From JBDTNL01 sp039933785 (lineage in GTDB: Bacteria > Acidobacteriota > Thermoanaerobaculia > Multivoradales > JAGPDF01), in assembly GCA_039933785.1 (NCBI GenBank), contig JBDTNL010000007.1, positions 1 through 64,000 of the forward strand: a stretch of DNA of 64,000 nt. The letters run 5' to 3'. Both the position numbers and the translations under genes were made by a program. The notes beneath the pieces were generated by a model. The model searched no databases. It was not told the origin of the DNA and was given only the letters and a program-made list of their open reading frames with translations. Shown one piece after another: positions 34,501 through 43,904 of this stretch. Every line of letters begins with the position of its first letter. Within the stretch, counting starts at the first letter, position 1.

Positions 34501-34531
34501 CGGCCCGCGGTTGCATACCGCGGGCCGTTTT
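34501..34531 (+). terminator. Rho-independent terminator after the YidB-like gene
   Basis: CGGCCCGCGG and CCGCGGGCCG form a perfect 10-base-pair stem with a 7-base loop, followed by TTTT. Confidence 0.85.
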
Positions 34532-34543
34532 CATTTCCGCGCG

Positions 34544-34804
34544 CTACTTGGCGTCGATCGAGATGACGATCATCCGGTAGTGCACCGTGACCTTGTCACC
34601 CGCCTTGGGCTTGGCGCCGGCGAAGCCGTCGGTCGAGAACTGCCAAACCTCTCCCTTGGTGTTCTCGACCACCAGCGTCGAGGCATCGACCGTCTTCACG
34701 TTGCCGGTGAACTGGTACTTGTTGGCGGCCGCGGCGTAGCCGAGCGAAGCGGCGGCGAGCAGGGCGACGACGAGAATTGCGGCTACGGTCAACCGGCGGT
34801 GCAT
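34544..34804 (-). CDS. Small secreted protein
   Basis: An 86-residue protein with a signal peptide (about 1-25, cut near YAAAA). The mature 60 residues form five predicted beta strands (KYQFTGNVKTVDASTLVVEN, then KAGDKVTVHYRM), an OB-like or DUF5666-like small barrel. AGGGG lies 6 bases before the ATG. It lies 59 bases after the MFS gene on the same strand, so it may share a transcript. Function unknown. Confidence 0.75.
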   Translation of the reverse strand: MHRRLTVAAILVVALLAAASLGYAAAANKYQFTGNVKTVDASTLVVENTKGEVWQFSTDGFAGAKPKAGDKVTVHYRMIVISIDAK

Positions 34805-34863
34805 GGGGTTCCCCTTTTCGGTTTGCCACCGGCGGAGATCGCCGCGGCATGAGGCATAGAAAC

Positions 34864-36210
34864 TCAATGGGCGATGTCGTCCCGCAGGGCGGTGCCGCGG
34901 GTCTCGATGACCCAGGGCAGGAACAAGAGTCCGGCGAGCGGAACGAAACCGACGAAGAACAACGCTTTCAGGACCGCACCCCGCGCTGCGACCGCACCCA
35001 CCGCAAGGGGCCCGACGGCGGCGAGAATGCGCCCGGTGTTGTAGGTGAATCCGGCCCCCGTAGCTCGCAGACGGGTTGGAAAGAGCTCCGGCAGGTAGTA
35101 CGTGAAGCTGCCGAAGACGCCGAAGACGGTCAACCCGATCAGAAACTCCATCGAGAGTCGAACCGGCGGCGAGAGGTCGAGTCCATGGGTGGCGAGGATG
35201 GCTGCGCCGGAAAGCAGGAAATACACCGCGAACATCGACCGCCGTCCGAAACGCTTGGCGATCGGGACGGTGAGCAAGGTGCCGATCAACCCGCCCCAGT
35301 TGAAGTACTTCGTGGCCGTGCTCTTCCAGTGCTCGATGAGCTGACGCGTGTCCTCCGGCGAAAGACCCTGCGCCTGGGCGGTGCTCTGGGCGAGGTAGGC
35401 GGTCTTCACCGGCAGAAAGGCGTTGCAGCTCCACCATGTGATGAGCGCGACGAAGGCCATGGCCAAGCCGCTTCGAGTCAGACGCCAATGCTGCTCGTCG
35501 AAGAGCTCGCGCAGGCGCGGCGGCCGGGTAGTGGCCACCGCCTGTTTCCAACGTTCCGGCTCCTTGACAAATACGCGAACCAAGATCGCCACGGCCGCTG
35601 GCAAGAGCCCCGCCAGGAAGACGTAGCGCCACGAGGTCTCGGGACTGTTCTTCATCCACACCCCGGCGATCTGGAGATTCACCGCGGCGGCGAGAAAGAT
35701 CCCGAGCGGCGCGGCGGTGTAGAGCAGGGCGCCGGCCTCGATGCGCCGGCGCTCGGGCATCACCTCAGCCACCATGGCCGCACCGGCTGCCCACTCGCCG
35801 CCGATGCCGAGGCTCGCGATGGCACGAAACAGGACCAGCATCCAGAGGTTCGGCGCCAGGGCACAGAGCGCCGTTCCGACCGAGTACATCAGCATGGTGA
35901 GGAGCAGGGTGCGCGAACGCCCGAGACGGTCGGCAATCTGGCCGAAGAGGATGCCTCCAACCGCCCAGCCCACGAGCAATAGAGACGTCAGAATACCCGT
36001 CCACTGCAGGGTCGCCGCCTTCGCCGCCGCCGAGCCGATGGGGAGCCCGAGTAGCGTCGGCACGCAGTTCGGCGCCACCCAATTGAAGATCAGCGCATCG
36101 AAACTGTCGAAGCCCCATCCGAGCCAGGCGGCGGCGAGAACCGCCCACTGGTAGCCCGTCATGTCGAAAAACGTGCGGGGCGCCGTGGGCGCGATCGCCG
36201 GAGCTTCCAT
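34864..36210 (-). CDS. MFS transporter (sugar/carboxylate porter type)
   Basis: A 448-residue twelve-helix transporter. WLGWGFDSFDALIFNWVAP in helix 1 and FGQIADRLGRSRTL after helix 2 are typical of the sialate/aromatic-acid (SHS/AAHS) and metabolite:H+ symporter groups. The start at 36210 is preferred over an upstream ATG because GAGGG lies 7 bases before it and the family N-terminus begins there. Substrate not determinable, probably an organic acid or sugar. Confidence 0.85.
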   Translation of the reverse strand: MEAPAIAPTAPRTFFDMTGYQWAVLAAAWLGWGFDSFDALIFNWVAPNCVPTLLGLPIGSAAAKAATLQWTGILTSLLLVGWAVGGILFGQIADRLGRSRTLLLTMLMYSVGTALCALAPNLWMLVLFRAIASLGIGGEWAAGAAMVAEVMPERRRIEAGALLYTAAPLGIFLAAAVNLQIAGVWMKNSPETSWRYVFLAGLLPAAVAILVRVFVKEPERWKQAVATTRPPRLRELFDEQHWRLTRSGLAMAFVALITWWSCNAFLPVKTAYLAQSTAQAQGLSPEDTRQLIEHWKSTATKYFNWGGLIGTLLTVPIAKRFGRRSMFAVYFLLSGAAILATHGLDLSPPVRLSMEFLIGLTVFGVFGSFTYYLPELFPTRLRATGAGFTYNTGRILAAVGPLAVGAVAARGAVLKALFFVGFVPLAGLLFLPWVIETRGTALRDDIAH

Positions 36211-36323
36211 GGAGGATCCCTCGCGGCGAAATCTATCGGAAAGCGACCGTGCAGCCCACAGCGCGGCTCCGTGCATCCCGGCCACCGACTTGAGATGATG
36301 CGCACGCCGAAGTCCTTTTCACG

Positions 36324-37592
36324 ATGAACCCAGGCCCCACCCCAGGTAACCCCGAAGATTCGGCGCCAGACGCCTGGGCGGCGCTTCGCCTGCCGGTCGT
36401 GCGTGCGTTTGCCCTCGGTCGAATGGCCGCGGTCATGGGTTTCCAGGCGCTTTCGGTGGCGGTTGGGTGGCAGCTATACGAGCGCACGGGGAGTGCTTGG
36501 TCGCTCGGTCTGGTCGGGGCCTTCGAACTGGCCCCGGTGCTTCTCCTCATGCTCCCCGCGGGACACGTGGCGGATCGTTTCCCTCGGCGTAACGTCGCCA
36601 TGTTTGCCCATTTGCTGCTTGCGCTCGCGGCCCTCGGCTTGGCTTTGGTTTCGGCGCGCCAGGCGCCGGTGAGTTTCATCTACCTGCTGTTGATGCTGGT
36701 CGGTGCAGCGCGTGCGTTCGCTTCGCCGTCGGTGGCGACGCTCCTGCCGCAGCTCTTGCGTCCCGAGCAGTTCGCGAACGTAAATGCCTGGCTCTCCACC
36801 AGCTTCGAGCTGGCCTCGATCTCAGGGCCCGCCGTGGGAGGGTGGCTGATCGCGCTTTCCGGCAGTGCGACCGGAGCCTTCGTCGCCGCGGCCGTCGGGC
36901 AGCTGCTCTTTGTGCTCATGCTGCTCCGCTTACCGGCGCGGCTTCCGGCCCGTCCAGCTACCACCGGGGCGAGCGATCTCTTCGCCGGTTTCACCTTTAT
37001 CCGCCGCCGGCCGGTGTTTCTCGCCGCCATCACGCTCGACCTTTTCGCCGTGCTGTTCGGCGGCGCAGTGGCTCTCCTGCCGATGTTCGCCAAGGACATC
37101 CTGCACGTTGGTCCGCTCGGGCTCGGCTGGCTGCGCGCGGCGCCTGCGCTCGGCGCGATGTGTATGGCGTTGCTGATGACTCGGCTGCCGCCGTGGCGCC
37201 GGCCTGGGTACGCACTGCTCCTCACGGTCGCCGGCTTCGGCCTCGCGACCCTGGGCTTCGGACTCTCGCGCAGCATGATGCTGTCGATGATCTGTCTCTT
37301 TCTGACCGGAGTCTTCGACTCGATCAGCGTGGTGATTCGCCTCACGCTCGAGCAAATCCTCACCCCTGACATCCTGCGTGGACGGGTCTCGGCCATCCAC
37401 TATGTGTTCATCGGATTCTCGAACGAGTTCGGAGCGTTCGAGAGCGGAGCGACCGCCGCCCTGGTGGGCCCCGTCCTGTCGGTCGCCGGCGGCGGCCTCG
37501 CCGCGCTGCTGGTGGTGGCGTTGGTCGGAGTCGTCTGGCCGGAGCTTGCCCGGCTGGGGCCGCTGGCGTCGCTCGAGCCGCTCGAGGATTGA
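36324..37592 (+). CDS. MFS transporter (EntS/MFS_3 type)
   Basis: A 422-residue major facilitator of the MFS_3 (EntS-like) class: GRMAAVMGFQALSVAVGWQ in helix 1, PAGHVADRFPRRNV after helix 2, and FVIRLTLEQ-like VVIRLTLEQILTPDILRGRV before helix 10. Such proteins export siderophores or drugs. Divergent from the other MFS gene over a 113-base spacer where I see no certain promoter. Confidence 0.85.
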   Translation: MNPGPTPGNPEDSAPDAWAALRLPVVRAFALGRMAAVMGFQALSVAVGWQLYERTGSAWSLGLVGAFELAPVLLLMLPAGHVADRFPRRNVAMFAHLLLALAALGLALVSARQAPVSFIYLLLMLVGAARAFASPSVATLLPQLLRPEQFANVNAWLSTSFELASISGPAVGGWLIALSGSATGAFVAAAVGQLLFVLMLLRLPARLPARPATTGASDLFAGFTFIRRRPVFLAAITLDLFAVLFGGAVALLPMFAKDILHVGPLGLGWLRAAPALGAMCMALLMTRLPPWRRPGYALLLTVAGFGLATLGFGLSRSMMLSMICLFLTGVFDSISVVIRLTLEQILTPDILRGRVSAIHYVFIGFSNEFGAFESGATAALVGPVLSVAGGGLAALLVVALVGVVWPELARLGPLASLEPLED

Positions 37593-37633
37593 GGACTCAG
37601 ACCATAGTCTTGGGACTTGCCGGCGGCTCGCAG

Positions 37634-37639
37634 TATCCT
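37634..37639 (+). promoter_or_regulatory. -10 box of the S9 peptidase gene
   Basis: TATCCT about 50 bases before the ATG; the leader carries GGAGG close to the start codon. Confidence 0.35.
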
Positions 37640-37687
37640 GCCGACTCGCGCTCGGCCTTGCAGCCGCCTGCCGGAGGAACCTTCGCA

Positions 37688-40189
37688 ATGCAGAAGACGA
37701 CTTTCGCCTCGCTTGTCGCACTCTCCTTAAGCCTGTCGCTGGCCGCGCGGCCGGTGCGCTCCGCCGACGATGCCCCGGCACCCCCGCCGGGGGACGTCGT
37801 CACGTTGGAACGCATCATGGCCGACCCGGATTGGATGGGGAACAGCCCGGAAGGCGCCTATTGGGCCGACGACGGCAAGTCCGTGTTCTTCGCCCGCAAG
37901 GCCACCGGGAGCGATCATCGCGAGCTCTTCCGTCAGGCGATCGACGCCGGTTCGACGGCAGCGAAGGTCGCGGATGCGGCGCTCGGCCGGAGCGATCAAC
38001 CGGGTGGCGCATTCAGTCCCGATTTCCGGCTCAAGGCCTATCTGCACGACGGAGACGTGTTCGTAAAGGATCTCGCGAGCGGTGACCTGCGCCAGCTCAC
38101 CCGCACCTCCGAGGAGGAGAGCTCGCCTTTCTTCTTTGCTGACGGCAAGCGGGTCGGCTTCCGGCGCGGTGACGCGTGGCTGGTGCGCGACCTCGAGAGC
38201 GATCTCGAGTGGCAGGCGGTCGATGTTCGAACGGAGAAGGATCCCGAGAAGAAAGACGATCCGACCTTCTTGACCGAGCAGCAGCAGCGCCTGTTCGAAG
38301 TCCTGCAACAGCGCACTTCGAAGCGCGACGCCGAGCGCGCGCGGGCCAAGGCCGAGCAGGCCGCAGACTCGACGCGACCGCCCTTGCCGTTCTTCGTCGG
38401 AGCGGATACCGAGATCACCGACTCGGCCCTGTCGCCGAGCGGGCAATACCTCCTGGCTGTCATCGCCAAGAAATCGCGCGATGACGGCAAGAAGGACAAC
38501 ATGCCCGATTACGTGACCGAATCCGGCTATGTGGACGTCAAGCAGGTGCGGCCCAGAGTCGGCACGCCGAAGTATGAAACGCCGAAGCTGGTGCTGTTTG
38601 ATCTTGCCGCCCACGCGCAGACCGAGCTCGACGCCGCGGTTTTACCGGGCATCACCGACGACCCGCTGAAAACGTTGCGCGAAGCTGCCGAGGTGGCGCG
38701 CAAGGCGAAGAGTGACAAGGCGAAGGCCGAGACCAAGGACGACAAGGCATCGACAGACGCCAAGGGCTCCAAGCATGCGAAGGACGAGAAGAAGCCCGCG
38801 TCGCGCGCCATCCTGTATGCCAACCTGCTCTGGAGCACCGACGGTAGCGGCGTGGTGCTGCAGGCCTTCTCGGTGGACAACAAGGATCGTTGGATCCTCA
38901 CCGTAGATTTGGAGTCCAAGACGCTGGTGCCTCTCGAGCGCCTGCACGACGAGGCCTGGATCAACGGAGCCTTTAATGAAATGGGATGGCTGCGCGACAG
39001 CAAACGCATCTGGTATCTCTCCGAGGAGACCGGCTATTCGCATCTGTACGTTCGTCCGGTGGCGCCCGGCGAGCACAAGCGACCGCTCACCAGCGGGGCG
39101 TTCGAGGTCTCGGATGTGGTGCTGACGCGCGACGGCTCGCATTTCTACGCCAGCGCCAACCGCGAGCACCCGGGCGTGAGGGAGGTCTATCGCATCGCCC
39201 TGCGGGACGGCGAGACCGAGCGGATCACGGCTCTCGAAGGCCAGACCGATTTTGTGCTCTCGCCCAGCGAAACGGATCTCGTGCTCACCGCGTCGTTTCG
39301 CACCCGGCCCCCTGAGCTCTATTTGCAGGCGGCCCAGCCCGGCGCTGCGGCGCGTCAGATCACCGACTCGCTCTCGGCCGAGTACAAGGCCATCCACTGG
39401 CAGGAGCCCGAGATCGTCGCCGTGCCGTCATCGCACGTGAAGGCGCCGATCTACTCCCGCGTCTACACCCCGGAGGGCTGGAGCGCCGATCGCAAGTGGC
39501 CGGCGGTGATCTTCATCCACGGCGCCGGGTACCTGCAGAACGCGACCAAGGGTTGGTCCTACTACTTCCGCGAGTTCATGTTCGACAACCTCCTCGCGCG
39601 CCACGGCTACGTCGTGATCGACATGGACTACCGCGCCTCCGCGGGCTACGGGCGGGATTGGCGCACCGCCATCTACCGCCAGATGGGCTGGCCCGAGGTC
39701 GAGGACCTGCAAGATGGCAAGGCGTGGATGGAACAGAACAAGTCGGTCGACGGAGCGCGCGTCGGCACTTGGGGCGGCTCGTACGGCGGCTTCCTCACCT
39801 TCATGTCGATGTTCCGCAAGCCCGACCTCTTTGCCTGCGGCGCGGCGCTCCGGCCGGTTACCGACTGGTCGGCATACAACCACGAGTACACGGCAAATAT
39901 CCTGAACACGCCGGAGATCGATCCCGAGGCGTACAACAAGAGCTCGCCGATCGAGTTCGCCGCCGGGCTCGAGAAGCCGGTGCTGATCTGCCACGGCGTC
40001 GAGGACGACAACGTGGTGTTCCAGGACACCGTGCGCCTCGTACAGCGCTTGATCGAGCTCAAGAAGACACGCTTGTTCGAGACCGCGATCTATCCTGTCG
40101 AGCACCATGGCTTCCGCGAGGCGTCGAGCTGGCTCGATGAGTACACTCGCATCTGGGAGTTGTTCGAGAGCAACCTGAAACCTCGATGA
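37688..40189 (+). CDS. Secreted S9-family prolyl oligopeptidase-like peptidase
   Basis: An 833-residue serine peptidase. A signal peptide (about 1-25) is followed by a beta-propeller and a C-terminal alpha/beta-hydrolase domain with the nucleophile in WGGSYGGF (about Ser698), the acid in GVEDDNV (about 773) and the histidine in VEHHGF (about 806). Close to acylaminoacyl-peptidase/DPP-IV-like enzymes that trim peptides in the periplasm. Odd feature: a Lys/Asp/Glu-rich insertion (about residues 336-372, for example KSDKAKAETKDDKAS) inside the propeller. Its stop overlaps the ROK kinase ATG. Confidence 0.92.
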   Translation: MQKTTFASLVALSLSLSLAARPVRSADDAPAPPPGDVVTLERIMADPDWMGNSPEGAYWADDGKSVFFARKATGSDHRELFRQAIDAGSTAAKVADAALGRSDQPGGAFSPDFRLKAYLHDGDVFVKDLASGDLRQLTRTSEEESSPFFFADGKRVGFRRGDAWLVRDLESDLEWQAVDVRTEKDPEKKDDPTFLTEQQQRLFEVLQQRTSKRDAERARAKAEQAADSTRPPLPFFVGADTEITDSALSPSGQYLLAVIAKKSRDDGKKDNMPDYVTESGYVDVKQVRPRVGTPKYETPKLVLFDLAAHAQTELDAAVLPGITDDPLKTLREAAEVARKAKSDKAKAETKDDKASTDAKGSKHAKDEKKPASRAILYANLLWSTDGSGVVLQAFSVDNKDRWILTVDLESKTLVPLERLHDEAWINGAFNEMGWLRDSKRIWYLSEETGYSHLYVRPVAPGEHKRPLTSGAFEVSDVVLTRDGSHFYASANREHPGVREVYRIALRDGETERITALEGQTDFVLSPSETDLVLTASFRTRPPELYLQAAQPGAAARQITDSLSAEYKAIHWQEPEIVAVPSSHVKAPIYSRVYTPEGWSADRKWPAVIFIHGAGYLQNATKGWSYYFREFMFDNLLARHGYVVIDMDYRASAGYGRDWRTAIYRQMGWPEVEDLQDGKAWMEQNKSVDGARVGTWGGSYGGFLTFMSMFRKPDLFACGAALRPVTDWSAYNHEYTANILNTPEIDPEAYNKSSPIEFAAGLEKPVLICHGVEDDNVVFQDTVRLVQRLIELKKTRLFETAIYPVEHHGFREASSWLDEYTRIWELFESNLKPR

Positions 40190-40917
40190 ATGCGAAGGGG
40201 CGCGGTGTTACCATCGCGAACGTGACCCGCGCCCCACGCACGCTCTGCTTCGATATCGGCGGTACCGGCATCAAGGGTTTGGTTGCAGACGTCAAGGGCA
40301 AGCCGCTTTCGGAGCGCGTGCGCATTGAAACGCCGCACCCCGCGATTCCAAAATCCTTGCTCCGCGTCCTCGGCGAAATCCACGCTCAGCAGCCGGCCTT
40401 CGACCGGGTGTCGGCTGGATTTCCGGGAGTCGTGCGGGAGGGCGTCGTCTACTCGGCGCCGAATCTCGACCCGTCGTGGGTGGGCGTGAACTTGGCCGGT
40501 GAGCTGACGCGCATCTGTGGCAAGCCGGCGCGGGTGGCCAACGACGCCGGCGTGCAGGGGATGGGCGTGATCGCGGGCAAGGGAACCGAGATCGTGCTGA
40601 CTCTGGGCACTGGAATGGGCTTCGCGCTTTTTCGCGACGGGCGCTACGTACCGAACATCGAGCTCGGCCATCATCCGATCCGGGGCAAGAAGGTGTACGA
40701 GGATCTGGTCTGCGACCGCGAGCGCAAGAAGCACCTGAAACGCTGGAATCGGCGCGTGCAATTCGTGCTCTCGGTCCTCGAGCCGTGTTTCAACTACGAC
40801 CATCTGTACATCGGCGGCGGCAACGCGGAGCGACTGAGCTTCAAGCTGCCGGGCAACGTCACGGTGGTCTCGAACGACGCCGGAATGCTGGGCGGCGTTC
40901 GATTGTGGGATCAATAG
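40186..40917 (+). CDS. ROK-family kinase (polyphosphate glucokinase-like)
   Basis: A 243-residue sugar kinase with FDIGGTGIKGLV (phosphate binding), VSAGFPGVVREG, ANDAGVQGMG (catalytic Asp) and LGTGMGFALFRDG. Size and GGTG/ELGHHP motifs fit polyphosphate glucokinases, which phosphorylate glucose from polyphosphate or ATP. The classic ROK zinc-binding CGxxGCxE motif is absent, as expected for that subgroup. ATG 40186 overlaps the peptidase stop. A GTG at 40222, 7 bases after TACCAT, would give a leaderless form starting just before the kinase fold and may be the true start. Confidence 0.85.
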   Translation: MNAKGRGVTIANVTRAPRTLCFDIGGTGIKGLVADVKGKPLSERVRIETPHPAIPKSLLRVLGEIHAQQPAFDRVSAGFPGVVREGVVYSAPNLDPSWVGVNLAGELTRICGKPARVANDAGVQGMGVIAGKGTEIVLTLGTGMGFALFRDGRYVPNIELGHHPIRGKKVYEDLVCDRERKKHLKRWNRRVQFVLSVLEPCFNYDHLYIGGGNAERLSFKLPGNVTVVSNDAGMLGGVRLWDQ

Positions 40918-40935
40918 CAGCGCCGCGCGGCGCGC

Positions 40936-42093
40936 TCAGCGATTGACGTAGCGGCGAAAGTCCACGCCGAGCAGCAGGCCGGTGCTGGCGAAATTCAACA
41001 GCATGAACGACCCGCCGTAGGAAACGAAGGGCAGTGGTATGCCCGTGTTCGGCACCAGGCCGACCACCATCGAGGTGTTGTAGAGGGCATGGAAGGCGAA
41101 CAGCGAGAGCAAGCCGGTCGCCAGCAGGATCCCCGATCGATCGCGTGCCCGCATGGCGATAGTGGCGCCGTTCCAGAGATAGAACCCGAAGAGGGAGAGC
41201 GTCACCGCCACGCCGAGAAATCCCCATTCCTCGGCGAGTGCGGCAAAGATGAAATCGGTATGCCGGGCCGGCAGGAACCGCAGTTGGCTCTGTGTGCCTT
41301 GCATGTAGCCCTTACCCAGCAGGCCGCCCGATCCCACCGCGATCTTTCCCTGCTGGACCTGATAGCCCTTGCCCAGCGGGTCGCGATCCGGCTGCAGGAA
41401 CGTGAGCACGCGCTGACGTTGGTACTCGCGCATGCCGAACGACCAGAGGGCTCCGCCCAGCACCGCCAGCAACAGCGCCCCGCCGAGCAGGATGCGCGGC
41501 CGCACACCCGCCACCAGCAGAACTCCGACGAGCATGGGCACGAACATGGCCGCGCCGCCGAGGTCGGGTTCGATGGCAACCAGAAGCGCCGGAGCCGCGA
41601 CCACCAGGACCGCCGAGATCGCCTGGCGCGCACTCAAGCTGCGCCGGTTGGCGCCCGCGACCGTGCGCGCCAGCAACAGGCAGGTGGCGAGCTTGGCGAA
41701 CTCCGAGGGCTGGCCACCGAAGGCGCCGATGCCGATCCAACTTCGCGCACCGCCCGCGCGGTGTCCGAGGAAGAAGATCAAGACCAGACCGACCAAGCCG
41801 ACCAAGTAAAGCGGTATGGAGAGGCCGAGCAACACGTGGTAGTCGATGCTGAAGGCGATCACCATCACGATGATTCCCATGCCCACCCACACCGCTTGCC
41901 GGGGCAAGAAATCGGTGCGGAGCTCCGAGCTCGCGCTATGCACCATCGCCAGACCGATCAGACAGAGCAACAGCGCCGCGACCAGCAGGCCCCAGCGGAT
42001 CGCCGCCAGATGCCGCAGCGACGGCCGCCGCTCCTCCGCCAGGCCGGGGATCGGCAGGATGACCGAGATCGGACCGGTGCTGCCGCGAATCAT
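40936..42093 (-). CDS. rodA: Peptidoglycan glycosyltransferase RodA
   Basis: A 385-residue SEDS-family membrane protein, the elongasome glycan polymerase. It has about ten helices, FLGHRAGGARSWIGIGAFGGQPSEFAKL, the catalytic-aspartate loop VAIEPDLGGAAMF and LVPNTGIPLPFVSYGGSFML at the C-terminus. Its ATG overlaps the mrdA stop (ATGA), matching the need for a 1:1 partner with PBP2. Confidence 0.97.
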   Translation of the reverse strand: MIRGSTGPISVILPIPGLAEERRPSLRHLAAIRWGLLVAALLLCLIGLAMVHSASSELRTDFLPRQAVWVGMGIIVMVIAFSIDYHVLLGLSIPLYLVGLVGLVLIFFLGHRAGGARSWIGIGAFGGQPSEFAKLATCLLLARTVAGANRRSLSARQAISAVLVVAAPALLVAIEPDLGGAAMFVPMLVGVLLVAGVRPRILLGGALLLAVLGGALWSFGMREYQRQRVLTFLQPDRDPLGKGYQVQQGKIAVGSGGLLGKGYMQGTQSQLRFLPARHTDFIFAALAEEWGFLGVAVTLSLFGFYLWNGATIAMRARDRSGILLATGLLSLFAFHALYNTSMVVGLVPNTGIPLPFVSYGGSFMLLNFASTGLLLGVDFRRYVNR

Positions 42094-43901
42094 CGATCGA
42101 CCTCTCCGGCGACTGCTGCGAGCACGTCCGGCTCCTCACCGGCCGGTCGAACGTGGAAGAAGGATTCGTAGATCGCGCGGGCCACCGGTGCCGCGGCGTG
42201 GGAGCCCTTGCCGCCGTGCTCGACGAAGACCACCACCACGAGCTTGGGATCGTTAGCGGGAGCGAACGATGCAAACCAGGCGTGGTCGCGCTGTTCAAAG
42301 GGCAGGGTCGTGCTGTCGAGCCACGACTTCTGGCCCACCACCTGCACGGTGCTGGTCTTCCCCGCGATGTCGACCCCCGGTACGCGCGCCTCCTTGCCGG
42401 TGCCGCCGTCGTTGACCACCGCCCACAGCGCATCGCGCACGGTACGAAGGATGGCGCCGTCGAGCGCCAGCGACTCACCCGGGGCCACCGGGGCGTCCTT
42501 CACGAGATGCGGGGTGACCCGAACTCCGCCGTTGGCGACCGTCGCCATCATCGCCGCCATCTGCACCGGAGTCACCAGCAGGGGACCCTGACCGATGGCG
42601 ACCGAAATGGTTTCACCTGGGTACCACGGCGTACCGCGGGCCTTGAGACTCCATCGAGGATCCGGCACCAGGCCGGACTTCTCGCCGCTGACGTCGATGC
42701 CGGTGGGCAGGCTAAAGCCGAACAGCCGGGCGTAGCGCGCGATGCGCTCGATGCCAAGCCTCTGGCCGAGCTGGTAGAAGTAGATGTCGCACGATCCGCG
42801 CAGCGCGTCGCGCAGGTTGACGCGTCCGTGACCCTCGCGTTTCCAGCAGCGATAGGGATGGTTGTAGAAGTTCGCCACTCCGTTGCAAAAGACGCTTTCC
42901 TCCGGCGTGACCACATTCTCGGACAGGCCGGCGATGGCGACGATGATCTTGAAGATCGATCCCGGCGAGTAGGTGTTCTGCAGTACGCGATTCTGCAACG
43001 GGTTGTTCGGCGCGTTCAGGATCTGCTGCCACTCGTCGGCTTGCAGCCGGCGCGCGAACAAGTTGGGGTCATACGACGGTGTGGAGACCAGGGCGAGAAT
43101 CTCGCCGTTGCGCGGATCGAGCGCCACCACCGCGCCGACGCGATCGCCCATGGCGCGCTCGGCGGCCTGCTGGAGGTCGATGTCGAGGCTGAGCGTCAGG
43201 CTCTGACCGGGCTCGGCCGGCTGCATGTGCTTTTCTTCCAACAGACGGCCGCGGCTGTCAACCACCACGACCCGGGCGCCGTTGCGCCCCCGCAGCTCGT
43301 TGTCATAGCGCGCCTCGACGCCCTTCTTGCCGATCATCTCGCCGGACACGCCGCCGGCCGCCAGCTCCTTCTCTGACGGCTCGCCCAGATAGCCGAGGAC
43401 TTGCGCCGTTTGGTCGCTGTGGCGGTAGAGACGCAAATGTCCGACCTCGACCTCGAACTCCGGGTGCTCGAGGCTGCCGACTCCGAAGCGGGCAACCTGC
43501 GCCAGAGTGAGATTTTCGGCCAGCAAGACCGGCGCGTAGCTCGCGGTGGTCTTGTAGCGGCCCAGAGTCGACGTGAGGTCAGCGGCCGGCCGGCCGAGGA
43601 TACCGGCAGCGTATTGGATGCTGGCGTCGATCAAGCTCGCCCGGCTCCGGTCGAGCTGCAAGTTGTAACTCGGGATGTTCTCGACCAGCAGTCGGCCCTG
43701 ACGGTCGTAGATCAAGCCGCGCGGCGCCTTGATCGGCAGCTTGCGCAGGCGATTGTTGTCGGCGAGCTCCGAGTAGTAGCTGCCGCGCACGATCTGCACG
43801 AACCAGAAGAACGAGGCCACGACGACGACCGCGATCACCGCGACGCGGGCCAGTAGGCGCACGCGCCAGACCAGATCCTCGCGATGTTCTCCGACCCTCA
43901 T
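42090..43901 (-). CDS. mrdA: Penicillin-binding protein 2
   Basis: A 603-residue transpeptidase of the elongasome. One N-terminal membrane helix (about 17-38), a pedestal domain, then the penicillin-binding domain with the active-site serine in YSPGSIFK (about 314), SCD (the SxN-equivalent; SxD is usual in PBP2) in GSCDIYFYQLG, and GKTSTVQV where most PBPs have KTG or KSG. Gap of 3 bases after mreD and ATGA overlap with rodA. Confidence 0.96.
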   Translation of the reverse strand: MRVGEHREDLVWRVRLLARVAVIAVVVVASFFWFVQIVRGSYYSELADNNRLRKLPIKAPRGLIYDRQGRLLVENIPSYNLQLDRSRASLIDASIQYAAGILGRPAADLTSTLGRYKTTASYAPVLLAENLTLAQVARFGVGSLEHPEFEVEVGHLRLYRHSDQTAQVLGYLGEPSEKELAAGGVSGEMIGKKGVEARYDNELRGRNGARVVVVDSRGRLLEEKHMQPAEPGQSLTLSLDIDLQQAAERAMGDRVGAVVALDPRNGEILALVSTPSYDPNLFARRLQADEWQQILNAPNNPLQNRVLQNTYSPGSIFKIIVAIAGLSENVVTPEESVFCNGVANFYNHPYRCWKREGHGRVNLRDALRGSCDIYFYQLGQRLGIERIARYARLFGFSLPTGIDVSGEKSGLVPDPRWSLKARGTPWYPGETISVAIGQGPLLVTPVQMAAMMATVANGGVRVTPHLVKDAPVAPGESLALDGAILRTVRDALWAVVNDGGTGKEARVPGVDIAGKTSTVQVVGQKSWLDSTTLPFEQRDHAWFASFAPANDPKLVVVVFVEHGGKGSHAAAPVARAIYESFFHVRPAGEEPDVLAAVAGEVDR

Positions 43902-43904
43902 GGC

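Noticed and set aside
40920..40933. GC-only palindrome between the convergent ROK kinase and rodA genes
   Set aside because: GCGCCGCGCGGCGC can fold but has no T-run and is expected by chance in such GC-rich DNA.
41089..42171. A 360-codon plus-strand frame across rodA
   Set aside because: Antisense of RodA helices gives Gln/His/Arg-rich nonsense; no motif, no ribosome-binding site.
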